DNA of 64,000 nucleotides from Capsicum annuum (taxonomy: Eukaryota; Streptophyta; Magnoliopsida; Solanales; Solanaceae). Of the stretch, positions 1 through 13,010 are shown one piece after another (the first letter of the stretch is position 1; each line of letters starts with the position of its first letter). The DNA lies in NCBI RefSeq assembly GCF_002878395.1, contig NC_061114.1, forward strand, positions 168,357,542 to 168,421,541, written 5' to 3'. The translations under genes and the position numbers were made by a program. The notes beneath the pieces were generated by a model. That model was not told the origin of the DNA and searched no databases. It saw only the letters and a program-made list of their open reading frames with translations.

Positions 1-97
1 GATAGGCTAAGGGGGTAGTCTCTAGTCCGGGGTGGTCTCTGGTCCAGGGTGGGCTTTAGATACCCATTACAACTAGGCCCTTTTTCGGGTTGTGACA
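1..97 (+). repeat. 3' end of an H-family LTR (left LTR of H1)
   Basis: The last bases, CGGGTTGTGACA, match the end of the full H LTR at 49695, and a primer binding site follows directly. Only the terminal part lies in the window; the rest is off the left edge. It is the 5' LTR of internal domain H1. Confidence 0.8.
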
Positions 98-101
98 AGC
101 T

Positions 102-114
102 TGGTATAAGAGCA
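102..114 (+). other. Primer binding site of H1 (tRNA-Met type, decayed)
   Basis: TGGTATAAGAGCA starts 4 bases after the LTR end. It differs at two positions from TGGTATCAGAGCC, the complement of the initiator tRNA-Met 3' end used by most plant gypsy elements. Confidence 0.75.
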
Positions 115-160
115 TTGTTTAGGGTCATTGGGTGTCCACAAAGCTATGTCGAGTAGAGTC

Positions 161-198
161 CCTTTTATGAGTGTGTACAGTGACACACTTATAAAGGG
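161..198 (+). ncRNA. Conserved leader hairpin with 8-nt loop, H1 copy
   Basis: Stem 161-175 pairs with 184-198: 15 pairs, two of them G-U, with no mismatch. The loop is TACAGTGA (176-183). It starts 47 nt after the primer binding site and is followed by the box GGCTACGAGGCGTTTAGGAA at 201-220. Equivalent hairpins sit in every other leader in the window. A role in packaging or dimerisation is inferred. Confidence 0.6.
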
Positions 199-273
199 AA
201 GGCTACGAGGCGTTTAGGAATGTTTCCCCTTCCAATGTTACAATTTTGGTTATATAGTCAAGTGTTATGAAAC

Positions 274-278
274 TTCTC
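274..278 (+). repeat. Target site duplication of element A, left copy (TTCTC)
   Basis: TTCTC precedes the A element and TTCTT follows it at 8410-8414. Four of five bases match, as expected for an old 5-bp integrase duplication. Confidence 0.6.
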
Positions 279-2528
279 TGTAACGACCAGAACCAAGGCC
301 CTGGCCGTGACGGGCATCCTAAACCCTGAAAGCCTAAGAGACCCCTTAGCATGTAATCATAAGCATAACTCATATAACATAAAAGAGTGGAAGATAAACT
401 GAAAATATGGTAGTCCCAAAATCAAATGTATAACATCATAACATTAAACCATAGAAAACCCAAATCCAATATAGAATATTCTATGAATCCTCTACTGATC
501 TGGACATACTAGTTTGTCTGAAGATTGGAATAAGGCCCCGGACCGGACCATAAAATTACTGAAAACTAGAACATACATAGGATGCCTTCCAAAATAAGGA
601 AGGCTCACCAACTCTGAACTATTGGAACAATCTATTGGTCCATAGGACCACGAGATGGGCCTCAGAACCAAAAATATAGTGGGTCAATACACAAAGGTAC
701 TGATACGTAGAACAATCCAAAAACAAAATATCTTTTTATACAACATAGGTGAGAGTATTTAATAAAAACGTGTTAGTGTAAAACATTTGAAAATACATGG
801 GCATAATTTGATGAGCTTCAAAACATCTTCTTGAAATCATGACTCAACTCGTCATTTCTCTACTGAGCTGGATGCTATACCCTACAATATAAAATTCCAT
901 AGGCTATATGGAATCCGCTATTGACTCGGCGGCTAAGCCCCCAACCCAATTTAGCCACAAGAGCTGGAGTCTCCGTATCTCTATTACGCCACCAGGCCGT
1001 TGCTTACGTGAATTTCCCCATTTCAGGGCAACATAAAATCCATGTCGGTAAATCATGATTTTGGACAATGAGTTATCTAAACTCGTGCCTTCTTCAGGTA
1101 ACTATCTAACTCTCTTAAGTCCCATTTTATGATCTTAAAAAATCATGCTTTCATCATATGATCGTCTCTCTCTTATTCTGTTTAGGGCACATCGTAATAG
1201 GGTATCGTCATACCAAGACTTACAAGTCCTTCATTTAATATCACAACATCTCTACTCCTCTTCTTATTTCAAAGCGTATTATTGACCACCTAAAAGATTT
1301 AAAAATTCACATGAGACTTCATATTTCAAAAACACTTGAAAACTTATGCCAAAACACTCTTTTCAATACTTTATCTACGGTGATCATCTCTTTCATTAAT
1401 TTTATGCAATTTCCTATTAGGAACATAAGTATTTATAAATCAAGGAAAACACCCTCTCATTTAGTCATGAAATAGTACAATTTATACATGCCAGTAAACC
1501 TTCAAACTCAAGCTTTTAAAGATCCGTATAATCAACCCACAACATATAAAAATAATGGGTTTCATAATAAGAGAGGGAAGTACATAATTCATCCTCTTAT
1601 TTAACTTCTCAAACTTAATATCACATAAACACTTGAAAATGTTTTGAATTTAGGGTACAATACCACAATTTCTACAAGACTTTATCATAAAACAAGATTT
1701 TCAATACATGTTCATCAATACTTTCGAAACCTATTTCATATGCATAAGTATATACTCTTTATAGCATGTTTAAAATAGTAAATCTATGCCCATGAGGTTT
1801 AGGATAGTCCCACGTACCTTTAATTAAAAAAAACATCGAGGAATTTGATCTTTGATGCTTAATCTCTCTAACCCTAGTTAGTTTTCCCTTCTCTTGCTTA
1901 AGTATGATGAATTAGGGATTTTGTTAGAGATAAAATATGAATAATGACCTTAATTTCGTCTATAGATGTTTAGGGATGGCTATGAAACGTGAAAGGACTT
2001 TATTGCCCTTAAAATAACACAAAAACAAAGCACTTTTGGCATGTACAATGACCCAGGCGACTCGCAGTAGATTGCCCAAGCCAAGGTGGGCATAACATAT
2101 CCAATCACCCACATGTCCAATCGCATACCCTTTCTAGTGGCCCTCTGTGATTTCTCAGGCGACGCATGACCCTTTGCATGGCCATAACTTTTCGCTCTGG
2201 TATCGGATTAAGACAAAATTGGTATTATTGGAAAGCTAATTCAATTTTATACAACTTGGTGGGTATTAAGATGCAAAATTCTATATGAATAAAATGTTAT
2301 ATATGTTCAAAGTAGAACTTTGTAGAATCAAATAACAAACTATTGATGAATCAAAGTCTCTAAGCTCAACTTTGTTCTAATTGATTTATGAACATTTTTC
2401 ACTTTGAAAGCACTTCACATACTAGAATAAGGATCATGACACATGAATTCAAAAGTAAATCACGGAATTATAGTTTGCACATGTAAGAATGACATTTCAA
2501 AGTCTAGCCTGAAAGTTGGGATGTTACA
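279..2528 (-). repeat. Element A LTR, left (3' LTR in element sense)
   Basis: Starts TGTAACGACC and ends GATGTTACA, giving the inverted ends TGTAA/TTACA. It aligns along its length with 6141-8409. It carries a U3 block at about 2178-2270 (GGCCATAACTTTTCGCTC...) that is also found in elements C and E. Confidence 0.88.
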
Positions 2529-2541
2529 TTATCTCTCCCTT
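2529..2541 (-). other. Polypurine tract of element A
   Basis: TTATCTCTCCCTT on the + strand reads as AAGGGAGAGATAA in element sense, directly before the LTR. The inverted pair ATTC/GAAT (2548-2551, 2558-2561) just upstream in element sense matches the pre-tract hairpin of the other families. Confidence 0.7.
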
Positions 2542-5500
2542 GTGATCATTCATCCCCGAATAATGGGTAGAACTTGTTGAAGCTCTAAAAGTACGAAATA
2601 AATAAAGAACCTAAACTCGCATTGAACATTCCTCCTCAACCAAATATGCAATGGCATCAAAAGATCTTTATGATAACCCCTAGCGAAACATGTAAGAATG
2701 AAGCGCGAGATAATAAGATTTGACATAGAGATGACCTTGCACATGAGTTCTAGGGATCATAATCATCACAATATAAGGCATGAGTTTATTTGATGATCAT
2801 AGGTCTTGATTTATATTAATACTCGACATGGAATAGAGTTTTGGAAGATATAGGGATAGATGCATTCTTCACCTTACAAGATACAACAAATAGACCTTAA
2901 ACATAGAAACACTACTCATCTATGCCCTAAACAATAAAGGATACACTTCATTATTTCCAACTTGCAATTCTCCTATCACACATCTAATAGCTAGAGTTTG
3001 AGTCCCACTACATGAAACTTCTATGTTGAAGCCTAACTCGGAGAAAAGAGGTGCTAGCTTAAGCTATAAGACTCCATACTCTATGTACCTTTAAGAATAT
3101 TACTTCACCTTATCACTACCACCACGTAATTTCGGGTTTTAACTTAAGGAGTACTAAACACATAGTACATAGGTTTGTGTTTTCATCAATCACAACATTC
3201 AAGCGTATCATTACGACACCCACGTCATGTATCTCTCCACTAAGACCAGCAAATTCAATCACTCTCACAAAGATTTTTGCCATATATCTCCTTCCTAACT
3301 ATTTCACATAACGAAAGTTCATCTTTTTATTTCCCCTTTTATTTATAACTTAGATAAAGAAAAATCACATAAAAATTTTCACATTCAAGAACATCTACTC
3401 CCCTACCTAAAACATTACTACTCTTCCATAACTACTATCATACTATCATATGGTGGGTCATTGAGGGACCCGAGCTTTAAACATAATAAAAGGGAGTAAC
3501 ACTATTTGATTATAACATATATCTATTGAACTAATCATGGTGGGATATGAGAAGAAGATACGATACAATAGGCACAAAGCGCTTCATATATCAAATGCCT
3601 AGATCATGAGTCAAGAGCCATTCTGGCATAAACAGAACACAACATGGATTCTTAGGACTGGGCATAGTTTGAATACAAGAGTGCACATATCAAGAGCTGT
3701 GTAACATAAGACCAGAATTCATGAAGTCAATTATTGGCACAAGGATTTCTATTTGGAGCTATTTCTCCTTAGTTAAGAACTGAACAAGACCATGTGTTTG
3801 TATGAACCTTATCACTTTGGCTAATCCCGACGTAAAATGAATCAGTAACATATAGAAAGCATAGTTTCTTAGAACCAAGAATTATGTGAGACATGGATTT
3901 ATAGATCGAGAGCATCATAACATAGAACTTGAATATTTAGAATATTGGATCACTAAGGGATATTTTTGCTTCTAGTTTAGAGGATGGAACATGGACATAA
4001 GTTGCATAGATAATTCGAGCCATAGGCATAGGCATGACTGGCATACATAAGGCATTGGTAGAATGGCCTCTTAACTTGAAGTAGGAGGATTTTGCTTGAA
4101 TAGGAATAAATTTCTTCATGACTCTTCCAAAAAATTTACAACCATGAGAAAATTTGGGAACTACCTTAATTGATCATCTCCCCCTTAGATCAAAGTCACA
4201 ACCCTAGACTTGAGGACATGTCTTCTCATTAAATCTTATGGAACAACACTCAACACAATGGGATATCACCATACACATAAAATCTAAACTCCCCCTGATA
4301 AACTATTCTCTGAAAGTGTTGGTTTTGGGGAATGCTATTAAGTTTTGCTAGCCTCTATAGCCATCATCATACAACTCCTACTTTCATGAGCATACATATC
4401 AACCCTCGTTATCAAATAACAATTCATTCTCCAATACTTAATATACTAGCATTAAACCTCTAGTCACATGCCCTTACAACTAAACAAAGTTTTTAAAACT
4501 AGAACAAGAGCTCATATCATCTATCTATATTTCTACCAGTTCAGCTATAAAGAACATCACACAACAAATCCTTAGTCTTCCCCATACTACAAACTTCAAG
4601 AACATGAACTAGGTACACATGCCACTTATACCATAAAACCTTCCCTAACAATATACTACTTGGGGGGGGGGTATAATTCATTCTTAAATACTTACGCCCC
4701 TATCCACTTAATAACTCAACCATAATTCATCATTTTTAACACTAGTCCTCATGACTATATATATCAAAATCTATCCACTCCTTATTCCACAAGTTTCCAA
4801 CCTAGGCTATTTTAAACATTGCACCGAGCCAACTAATTTATTCCCACAAAACATGCATTATCAATTTTGAGCTACTATTCTTACAACTACACTCCACATC
4901 TAAAGTTCAAGAATATAGTCAAGCATCAATCATGTACCACCGATGAAGCATGACACATATTATACTAGTCCATCAAATAGGGAAACCAACTCAAGATTTC
5001 TCATTTCGCCTAACTACGACGCACAAGTTCATTCCCTCCATGACATCACTATCACACCTTATAATCTATCACAGACCTTTTCGCATGTATTACTAGTTTA
5101 TAACTACTAGAAAAAAGACAAATCAAGGGAGGGGGGTTTAAAGTCACATAATAAAGATAGTCGATCTTAATCTTATAATATAACCCATTGCCATCTATTG
5201 ACATATTCTACTTTCTCACATCATATTTACTTACCCATGTATACATCACAATTACCTTTAAAATTTAATAAACACCAATGAGTCTCTACCCATAACTTAT
5301 TGACTAATATATTCCTTTCTATTTACCACTTATAAATTATTTCTACAACCACCATATCTATCCACTCTGAGCTCCTTCCCTATTTTTATTAAATAACAAT
5401 CATAGACAATCACTTCCTTCATAGACTACCATACAAGCTACAAATATTTCTACAACATTAGTCTATTACTATAAAATGGCAACCCATCCCTCAATCAAAG

Positions 5501-6038
5501 GTTATACAACTCAAACTAGCTTCTTTATACAAAAGTCACCCTCACTCTGACTTCTAGACTTATGACTTTATATTTCTAAATTTTGGACCATCTTACTACC
5601 AATAGGTGATGACACCTTATCACATACTACTACTCGGGTGGAAATACTATTTCATCATTCTACTACATATCTTTACCCTTAAGCATGACATCTGCAACCA
5701 AGATTCTCAAAGGAATTGAATACACTTTGTATCTCAGGATGAAAAGCATAATTGCATTAAGATAAAGGTATTACATTAAGATAGAGGTACACACTCAAAT
5801 TAATACACTTGATGCACTAATGGACTCCTCTTAAGTCCTTGTGTAATTTCTAAACTTTATGGATAACTCAATAAGAAAGGACCACATCATTGGAAATCTA
5901 ATCTATTGAACTTGTATCGCCTAAAAAATAAGGCATGGACAATAGAATTAGAGAAAGAAAAAAATTTGGATGAATTCATATGGACGATGCTATAGCATGA
6001 AATAAGAAACAACACCTAAATGTACGCTAGCCTCCTGA

Positions 6039-6068
6039 TTATAAGTGTGGTGCCCAACACACCCATAA
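6039..6068 (-). ncRNA. Conserved leader hairpin with 8-nt loop, A copy
   Basis: In element sense the stem is formed by 6058-6068 with 6039-6049, an 11-bp stem including two G-U pairs. The loop is TTGGGCAC. It begins 51 nt after the primer site. The GGCTAG box follows at about 6033-6026. Confidence 0.6.
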
Positions 6069-6118
6069 GAAAGACTCTACTAGAGATGACTTCGTAGACA
6101 CCCTGGGACCCTGAAATA

Positions 6119-6131
6119 TGCTCTGATACCA
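6119..6131 (-). other. Primer binding site of element A
   Basis: TGCTCTGATACCA on the + strand is the reverse of TGGTATCAGAGCA, one base from the perfect tRNA-Met complement. Confidence 0.85.
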
Positions 6132-6140
6132 AACTTTTCA

Positions 6141-8409
6141 TGACCTAAACCAAGGCCCTAGCCGTGACGAGCATCTCAAACTATAAAGGCCCGAGAGACC
6201 CCTCAGTATGTAATCATAAGCATAAATCATATGGCATAAAAGAGTGGAAGATAAACTGAAAAACATGGTAGTCCCATAATCAAATGTAAAACTTCATAAC
6301 ATTAAGCCATAGAAAACCCAAATCCAATATAGATCATTGTACAAAGCCTCTACTAATCTGAACATACTAGTTTGTCTGAAGACCGAGACAAGGCCCCCGA
6401 TCGGACCATAAAATAATTGAAAACTAAAATGTATGTAGGATGCATTCAAAAGTATGGAAGGCTCACCAACTCTGAAATCTTGGAACAATCTACTGGTTTA
6501 CAGGACTACGGGACTGGACCTCAGAACTTGAAATAATATGGGTAAATACACAAAGGTACTAGTACATAGAACAATCTAAAAACAAAAAATATTTTTTTAC
6601 AACATAGGTGAGAGAATTTCATAAAGACATGTCAGCATAAAACATTAGAAAATACATGGGCATAATTTGATGAGCTTCAAAATATCTTCTTAAAATCATA
6701 ACTCAACTCTTCATTTATCTACTGAGCTAGATGGTACACCCTATAATCTGTAATTCCACAGGCTATATGAAATCCGTCCTTGACTCGGCAGCCAATAGCT
6801 CAACCCAAGTTTTCCATAAGGGCTAGATTATCTGTATCTCTACTACACCACAAGGCCATCACAATCGTACAATCCCCTATTTCAAGGCAACATAAAACCC
6901 ATGTCTGCAAATCACAGTTTTGGGCAATGAGTTATCTGAACTCGTGACTTCTTTGGGTAACTATCTAACTATCTTAAGCCCCATTTTAGACTCTTAAAAT
7001 CTTTATTTCTTCTTATAACTATTTCTCTCTTATTCTATTTAGGGCACATCATAATAGGGTATTATCATACCCAGACTTGCAAGTCCTTCGTTTCATATCA
7101 TAACATCTCTACTTACCTTTTATTTCAAAGCATATTATTGACCACCCAAAAGATTTAAATATTCACATGAGCATTCATATTTCAAAAACATTTGAAAACT
7201 TATGCCAAAACACTCTCTTTTCAATACTTTATCTATGGTGGTTATCTTTTTCATCAATTTTATGGAATTATCTATTAGGAGTATCAACATTTATAAATCA
7301 TGGAAAACACCCTCTCATTTAGTCATGAAATAGTACAATATATACATGACAGTAAACCTTCAAACCTTTAAGCTTTTAACAATCCGTATAATCAACCTAC
7401 AACATATAAAAACAATGGGTTTCATAATAAGATAGGGAATTACATAAATCATGTTCTCATTTAAATTCTCAAACTTAATATCACATTAACACTTGAAAAC
7501 ATTTTGAATTTAGGGTACAACACCACAATTTCTATAGGACTTCATCGTAAAACAAGATTTTCAATGCATGTTCATCAATACTTTTGAAACCCATTTCATA
7601 TGCATAAGTATACCATCTTTTATAGCATGATTAAAATAGTAAATCTACATCCATAAGGTGTAGGATAGTCCTACATACCTTGAATTAACGAAAACATCAA
7701 GGAGTTTGATGTTTGATGATTGATCTCTCCAACCCTAGTTAGTTTTCCCTTCTCTTACTTAAGGATTATGAATTAGGGATTTTGTTAGGGATAAAATATG
7801 AATAATGAGATTAATTTTGTTTATAGATGTTTAGGGATGGTTATGGAACATGAAAAGAGTTTATTTCCCTTAAAATAACATAAAAATGGAGCACTTTTGG
7901 CATATGTAATAACCCTGGCGGCGCCCAGTAGCTCGCCCAAGCCAAGGGGGCATGACATAGCAAATAGCCTAGCCCTTAAGTGGGCATGGCATGACCAATC
8001 GTACACCCTTTCCAGTTGCCCACTGTGATTTATCAGGTGACATACGACCCTTTGTATGGCCATAATATTTTGCTCGGATATCGGATTAAGGAAAAATTGG
8101 TATTGCTAGAAAGTTAATTCAATTATATACAACATGGTGGGTCTTAATATGAAAAATTCTACATATATGAATATTTATAGATGTTCAAAGTAGACCCTTG
8201 TAGAATTGAATAGCAAACTTTTGACAAATCAAAGTCACTTATCTCAACTTTAGTCTAAGTGATTCGCTTGAACATTTTTCATCTCGAAAGCACATCACAT
8301 ACTAGGATAAAGATCATGACACATGAATTCAAAATTAAATCATGGGAATATAGTTTACACACGTAAGAACAATGCTTTAAAGTCTATCCTGAAAGAGCGG
8401 GGTGTTACA
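6141..8409 (-). repeat. Element A LTR, right (5' LTR in element sense)
   Basis: Aligns with 279-2528; the end is GGTGTTACA. The left end has lost a few bases (TGACCTAAACC against TGTAACGACCAGAACC). It carries the same U3 block near 8056-8150. Confidence 0.86.
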
Positions 8410-8414
8410 TTCTT
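8410..8414 (+). repeat. Target site duplication of element A, right copy (TTCTT)
   Basis: Pairs with TTCTC at 274-278, one mismatch. Confidence 0.6.
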
Positions 8415-8443
8415 TAACCCCTGGTTTTACCGCATTTATGATT

Positions 8444-8460
8444 ATGCCTTCCTGAAGATC
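8444..8460 (+). pseudogene. H1 gag, first codons before insertion B
   Basis: ATGCCTTCCTGA starts with the MPS/MPP opening seen in all gag genes here (ATGCCTCC at 36870, 49904, 52691 and, reversed, 15686 and 21494). The fourth codon is already a stop. The frame is cut by array B after AGATC and continues at 32077. Confidence 0.6.
8456..8460 (+). repeat. Target site duplication of array B, left copy (AGATC)
   Basis: AGATC directly precedes the first B LTR and is repeated exactly after the third B LTR at 32072-32076. The middle LTR has no such flank, so the three-LTR unit behaves as one insertion. Confidence 0.85.
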
Positions 8461-10877
8461 TGTAACACCCTAAAACTTGGTCCCGATACGTCACACAGTG
8501 CTCAAGACTATGAGTAGGCTTAAGATAACCCTATCTGCCTGCTACTAAGTCTAAATCTCATAACAAGGAAAATATAGACATAAACATACTAAATGTGGAA
8601 ATTCATCTAAAATATCTGAGAATGATCTAAATATAATCTCTGAAAACCAAATACTGAAAGTTTGAATCAAATCTAGTAGTATGACAAGCCACTACTACTA
8701 ATAACTAGAGAGTCATTGGGATAAACCCCCAACTAACTCAAACTGTCTGGAAAGAATACTGAATCATCTAAGCTAAAAATCTAAATAACTAAGTTCCAAA
8801 ACACGAGGACTTACCAACTGCTGGATCTAGATGGAGATGCCCTAACCTCACTCACGCTGCTAAAACTAAGCACCTGAACCTACATTTTGAGACAATGTAG
8901 AACATAGACATATATGTGGATCAGTACTTTGAGAATGTATTGAGTATATACGGGTGAATGCATAGGTAAAAATCATTTCATCATCATCCAAATTTATAAA
9001 ATTATGCTTACCAAATGTAAATGACTCACATAAGCTTGAGTAACTGAGAAACTAAAGTCTGTAATCATGAGTAGTAAAAAAACATTGAATAAATATACTA
9101 AGTCATATCAATTAGTTCTAAAAGCTGTACTTGAACTCTCTCTTTAAGTCAAACTATCTAAGTGTAGAAAGGACTCACTCTTATATATCTGAAGCTGAAA
9201 TTTGTAACTGATGTCATTCTGTAAAGCATAATCTGAAATAAAGTTGTCAGCCTTTACACTTAGTTTTCTAAAAACTTTTTTTGTTATTCTTTTCTGTTAA
9301 GCTGTAAGCTTAAAACATTAGGGAATTATCTTAAAAGCCATTCTACAAGGAAGATTCTTCTAACTGACATAAAGCATGTGAGCTAACATGAAATCCAACA
9401 TCTTATTCCCCTATGAGTAAAACCTCACGATAGGAAGAGGCGCCATACTCTAGCCAAAGAGTATAATCTACTCTAAGTAATCACATCTGTATCTGTCATC
9501 CATATAGAAATGGGAATAATCTAAATCTGTACCTACATTGGCTACGTAGTTGTGTGGAAGATAGGGCATGCTAATCCCATACTTCCATCTTGGTGCTAAA
9601 TACTACTCCCTTTTTAATCTGTATGCTCATTCTATTGGAAATCCAATTTTAAAAGCTAGCATAAGGGTTCATTATGAAATCAATCATGCATTTATCTAAT
9701 TAAATCTGTAAGTGAATCTAATATAATTTTCGTTAATCTATAATAAGCCTATAAAATAGATTCCAAATCATATCTGAGGATCAAAAGATCAAAGCTTTAT
9801 TGAAAATATGTAAGTTATCTGATCATAGGATGCTAAGAGCATCATCTTTCTTAAAATATTAATATCTAAACATGGGTTTTATAACCCATGCATCAAGTTC
9901 ATGTAAAAACATCATAAAGTTCCTGCTTGATAATGTAATTAATGATAATTCAAGTCAAAATCTGAAATTTACTGCAATAGGCATGAAAATATGAAAATAG
10001 ACATAAAATTCAACTTCAAAATCTCTCAAAAACTCATAATCTTGCAACTAACAATAATGGGTATGAACTCTAATTCAAATCTCATGTAATTTCATATAAA
10101 ATTATATAAATTTGTAGTTAAAAGCTAGTTTTGGGCACAAGGATGATAGAGGATCCTTGTTCATAAACCCCACATACCTTGTTGATGAATTTGAATGTAA
10201 AAGTTTGATTCTTGACTCTCTAATGGTGTTCTTGAAGCTTTCTCTTGAAGTTCCTAAACCCGGAACTTTGAATTATAAGATTTCTTGGAATAGGAGTTAT
10301 GAAATTTGTTCTTGATTCTTAGAGCTAGGATTTATTATTAGAGATAAAAAAGATGAGTAATGAGGTATCTTTTCTATTTGGGGCTAAAATTGTGTGTTTT
10401 GGGTTGAATAAGAGTGGGAAAATTGACTTATTTACCCCTTCACATATGGATTTTAATTATAGAAATTTTCACCCAACAACACGGAGATCGATGCATCGCG
10501 TGATGGGGTCAACGCGATGGCCGATGCGATGCATCGATATCGCATTGGCTCCCTGGAATTTGGACTGAATGCGGGGAAAAATATCCTTTGGCTTCATAGG
10601 CAATGCGACACATTTAGATCTCGTTAACTCATTGTTTTCAACATCCAAACGAGCTTCTAATGAGATTCAAAAAATCCAAAACTTATCCAAGAATACCCAT
10701 TGACCTCCCTGATCATGAATCGACTTTAAGGTCATAAGGGCCATAAATAAAATCATGGGAATACCAAGGTCCTAAAATAAGATTAAGTGGCATTATTTAG
10801 CTGAATTTTTTTAAGTCTGGGACCACTTTTCATGATCTAAAGGACCGAGTTAAGCTTGGATTTTGGGGGGTCTTACA
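8461..10877 (-). repeat. B LTR copy 1
   Basis: 2417 bp, starts TGTAACACCC and ends GGTCTTACA. It aligns with 15899-18326 and 29658-32071. A CpG-rich palindromic island lies at about 10475-10560 in otherwise AT-rich DNA. Confidence 0.88.
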
Positions 10878-10890
10878 ATATCTTCCCTTG
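10878..10890 (-). other. Polypurine tract of B1
   Basis: Reads CAAGGGAAGATAT in element sense, directly before the LTR. A 6-bp stem (10894-10899 with 10906-10911, 6-nt loop) lies just upstream in element sense. Confidence 0.75.
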
Positions 10891-11099
10891 GGAACATTCG
10901 CCCTTGAATGTGGCTAGTTAAGATGCAAATACTGAGGAATTTGAGGCTATAATCTATCATTCACAACTAAAATAAACTGTATGACTGAATCTAAAACATA
11001 CTAAGCTACTGAACAAATCTATGAGTGCATGAGTCTACATGAAGACAACCATATAGTTAAATCTGAGACTGGAAAATAACTGAATGAAGAAAGACTATT

Positions 11100-11437
11100 A
11101 TTTTGGCTGAACCTGAGTTTGTAGAGAAGAGATGAGGATACTTGGTACGTATGTCCATTTCTGCTTCTCAAGTATCACCCTCAATAGATTCATTTTTCCA
11201 AAAAACTTCGATCAAGGGAACCTTTTTGTTCCTTAGTCTACGGATCTGATGATAAAAAATCTCTACTGGAACTTCTTCATATGAATGTCTATTATGAATA
11301 TATGTACTTTCTAGAGGGACTATAACGGCTGAATCGTCTATGTACTTGTTTAATAAGGACACATAGAATACTGGATGAACTAGGGACAAATCTACTCGTA
11401 GCTTAAGCTCATACTCTACCTTCCCTACACGACTCAA
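11100..11437 (-). pseudogene. B1 integrase C-terminus and chromodomain
   Basis: The frame reads SRVGKVEYELKLRVDLSLVH and then the chromodomain core VPVEIFYHQIRRLRNKKVPL, IEVFWKNESIEG. The chromodomain of Tekay-type elements is thought to steer integration to marked chromatin. The typical ATWEAEADM tail is broken by a stop at about 11173. The following K-YPHLF segment can still be read. Confidence 0.75.
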
Positions 11438-11699
11438 AATTCAGAAGGGGCCTATATATCGGGGACTAAGCTTCCCCCTTTTGTCAAATCTTTTCCCCCC
11501 ATCATGGGTAAAACTTTCAGATACGCAAGATCATTTACTGTTAACTCCAGATCTCTTCTTCTTACTTCTGCATAAGATTTTTGACAACTCTTGGCTACTT
11601 TCAATCTCTCTCTAATCAACTAAACTTTCTCCATGGCTTCAAACACCATGACTGGCCAATTCAAAGCGGCTTCGAGTGATCTACATCTTCGCCTATAAA

Positions 11700-12400
11700 A
11701 AGTTTCAAACGGGGCCATTTAAATACTTGCATGATTACTGTTATTATAGGCAAACTCAATCAATGGCAAATGGTCATCAAAACTATCTTTGAAGTCAAGA
11801 ATACACGCCTTTAACATATCCTCTAGGGTCTGAATGGTCCTTTATTCCTGATCATCTGTCTGTGGATGAAAAGCTAAACTAAGATAAACTTGGGTAACAA
11901 GACCCTTCTAAAAAGCTTTCCAAAACTGAGAGGTAAAGTGAGTACCCCTATCTGAGATGATTCACAAAGGAACTCCATCCAATCTGACTAGCTCTCTGAT
12001 ATACAACTTGGCGTAATCTTCAACTGTGTAGGACGTATGAACTAGTAAGAAATGCACTGACTTAGTCAATCTGTATACAATCACCCAAATTGAATCATGC
12101 TGACAACGCGAGTAGGGTAATCCAGTCACAAAGTCCATATTTACCTCTTCCCACTTCCAAGTGGGGATACCAAACTCTTGAAATGTACCACCAGGTCTTT
12201 GGTGCTCTACCTTAACCTGTTGACAAGTTGCACACTTGGCTACAAATTTTACTATATCTCTCTTCATACCACTCCACCAATTAATTTCTCACAAGTCACA
12301 GTACATCTTGGTGGCTCCTGGAAGAATGGAATAACGCACCTCATGCACTTCCACCATAATTCGCTACCTCAAATAATCAACCCATGGCATACACAATCTA
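11700..12400 (-). pseudogene. B1 integrase zinc finger and catalytic core
   Basis: The HHCC finger keeps the first His and CATCQQ, but the second His is Leu (SILPG where relatives have SIHP). The first core Asp is in NMDFVTGLP (about 12120) and the second in ISDRGTHFTS (about 11945). The third acidic codon, before [10 protein letters not shown], is TAA at 11842-11844. No active integrase could be made. Confidence 0.75.
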
Positions 12401-12777
12401 TTCTAGTACCTCGTCACACCATCTCCCCCTTGAGAGAAAATCTCTACCTTTTGGTCTTTAACTGACTTCTGCAGTTTGACCAAACTAGAATCCTTATCTT
12501 GCTTCTCTTTCACATCATAAAATAGAGAAGATTTGGAACTACTCTGAACCCAAACATTCCCTTCAGCTGAATCAACCAATCTAATACCCAATCTTGCTAA
12601 CCGATGAACTTCCCAAACTAACTCCTTCTTATCATTCTCCACATGAGCAGCACTGCCTATAGAAAATCCACTAAGGTCGCTTGCCACTACATTGGCCTTT
12701 CCTGTATGATACAACACACTCATATCATAATTCTTCAACAACTCTAAGCACCTTTTTTGATGAAGATTCAACTCCCT

Positions 12778-13010
12778 CTAAGTAAACACATACTGCAAGC
12801 TTTTATGATCCGTAAACACATCAACATGTACCTCATAAAGATAGTAACTCCAAATTTTCAAAGAAAAAAAAATAGCAGCTATCTCAAGATCATCGGTAGG
12901 GTAATTCTTTTTGTGAGGTTTAATCTGTCTGGAGGCATAAGCTATAACTTTGCCTTTCTGCATCAGAAAACAACCCAGACCGACTGTAAAAGTATCACAA
13001 TACACTACGA
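12778..13010 (-). pseudogene. B1 RNase H domain
   Basis: The open frame of 75 codons reads [19 protein letters not shown] ... [11 protein letters not shown]. The Asp of YCD, the Glu of DLEIAA and the Asp of TDHKS are present. It would degrade RNA in the RNA-DNA hybrid. The next open stretch (12403-12771) is the linker to integrase, starting NLHQKRCLELLKNYD. Confidence 0.8.

Larger units (their letters stand above)
98..278 (+). other. 5' leader of H1, left part
   Basis: Untranslated leader between the LTR and gag. It aligns with the H2 leader at 49696-49900 (shared TGTCCACAAAGC-like stretch, hairpin, GGCTAC box). It is cut by element A after position 278 and resumes at 8415. Confidence 0.7.
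2529..6140 (-). other. Internal region of element A, non-coding
   Basis: 3.6 kb with stops in all frames and no retroviral motif that I can recognise; the longest open stretches are about 60 codons and look random. Only the ends have clear function: the polypurine tract on the left, and the leader hairpin plus primer site on the right. A run of ten G lies at 4662-4671, and a short direct repeat (CATTAAGATARAGGTA) lies near 5754-5790. Confidence 0.7.
279..8409 (-). mobile_element. Element A: non-autonomous LTR retrotransposon without coding capacity
   Basis: Two direct LTRs of about 2.25 kb (279-2528, 6141-8409) flank a 3.6-kb internal region. The order on the + strand is LTR, reversed polypurine tract, internal, reversed primer site, LTR, so the element reads on the - strand. 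A 5-bp near-match duplication (TTCTC/TTCTT) flanks it. No gag or pol similarity is visible in any frame of the internal region, which fits the LARD class of large non-autonomous elements. The leader hairpin, primer site and polypurine tract are kept. It sits in the H1 leader. The LTRs differ by many substitutions, so the insertion is old. Confidence 0.85.

Noticed and set aside
4662..4671. Run of ten G inside element A
   Set aside because: Isolated homopolymer, no adjacent LTR edge; could be slippage or an assembly effect.
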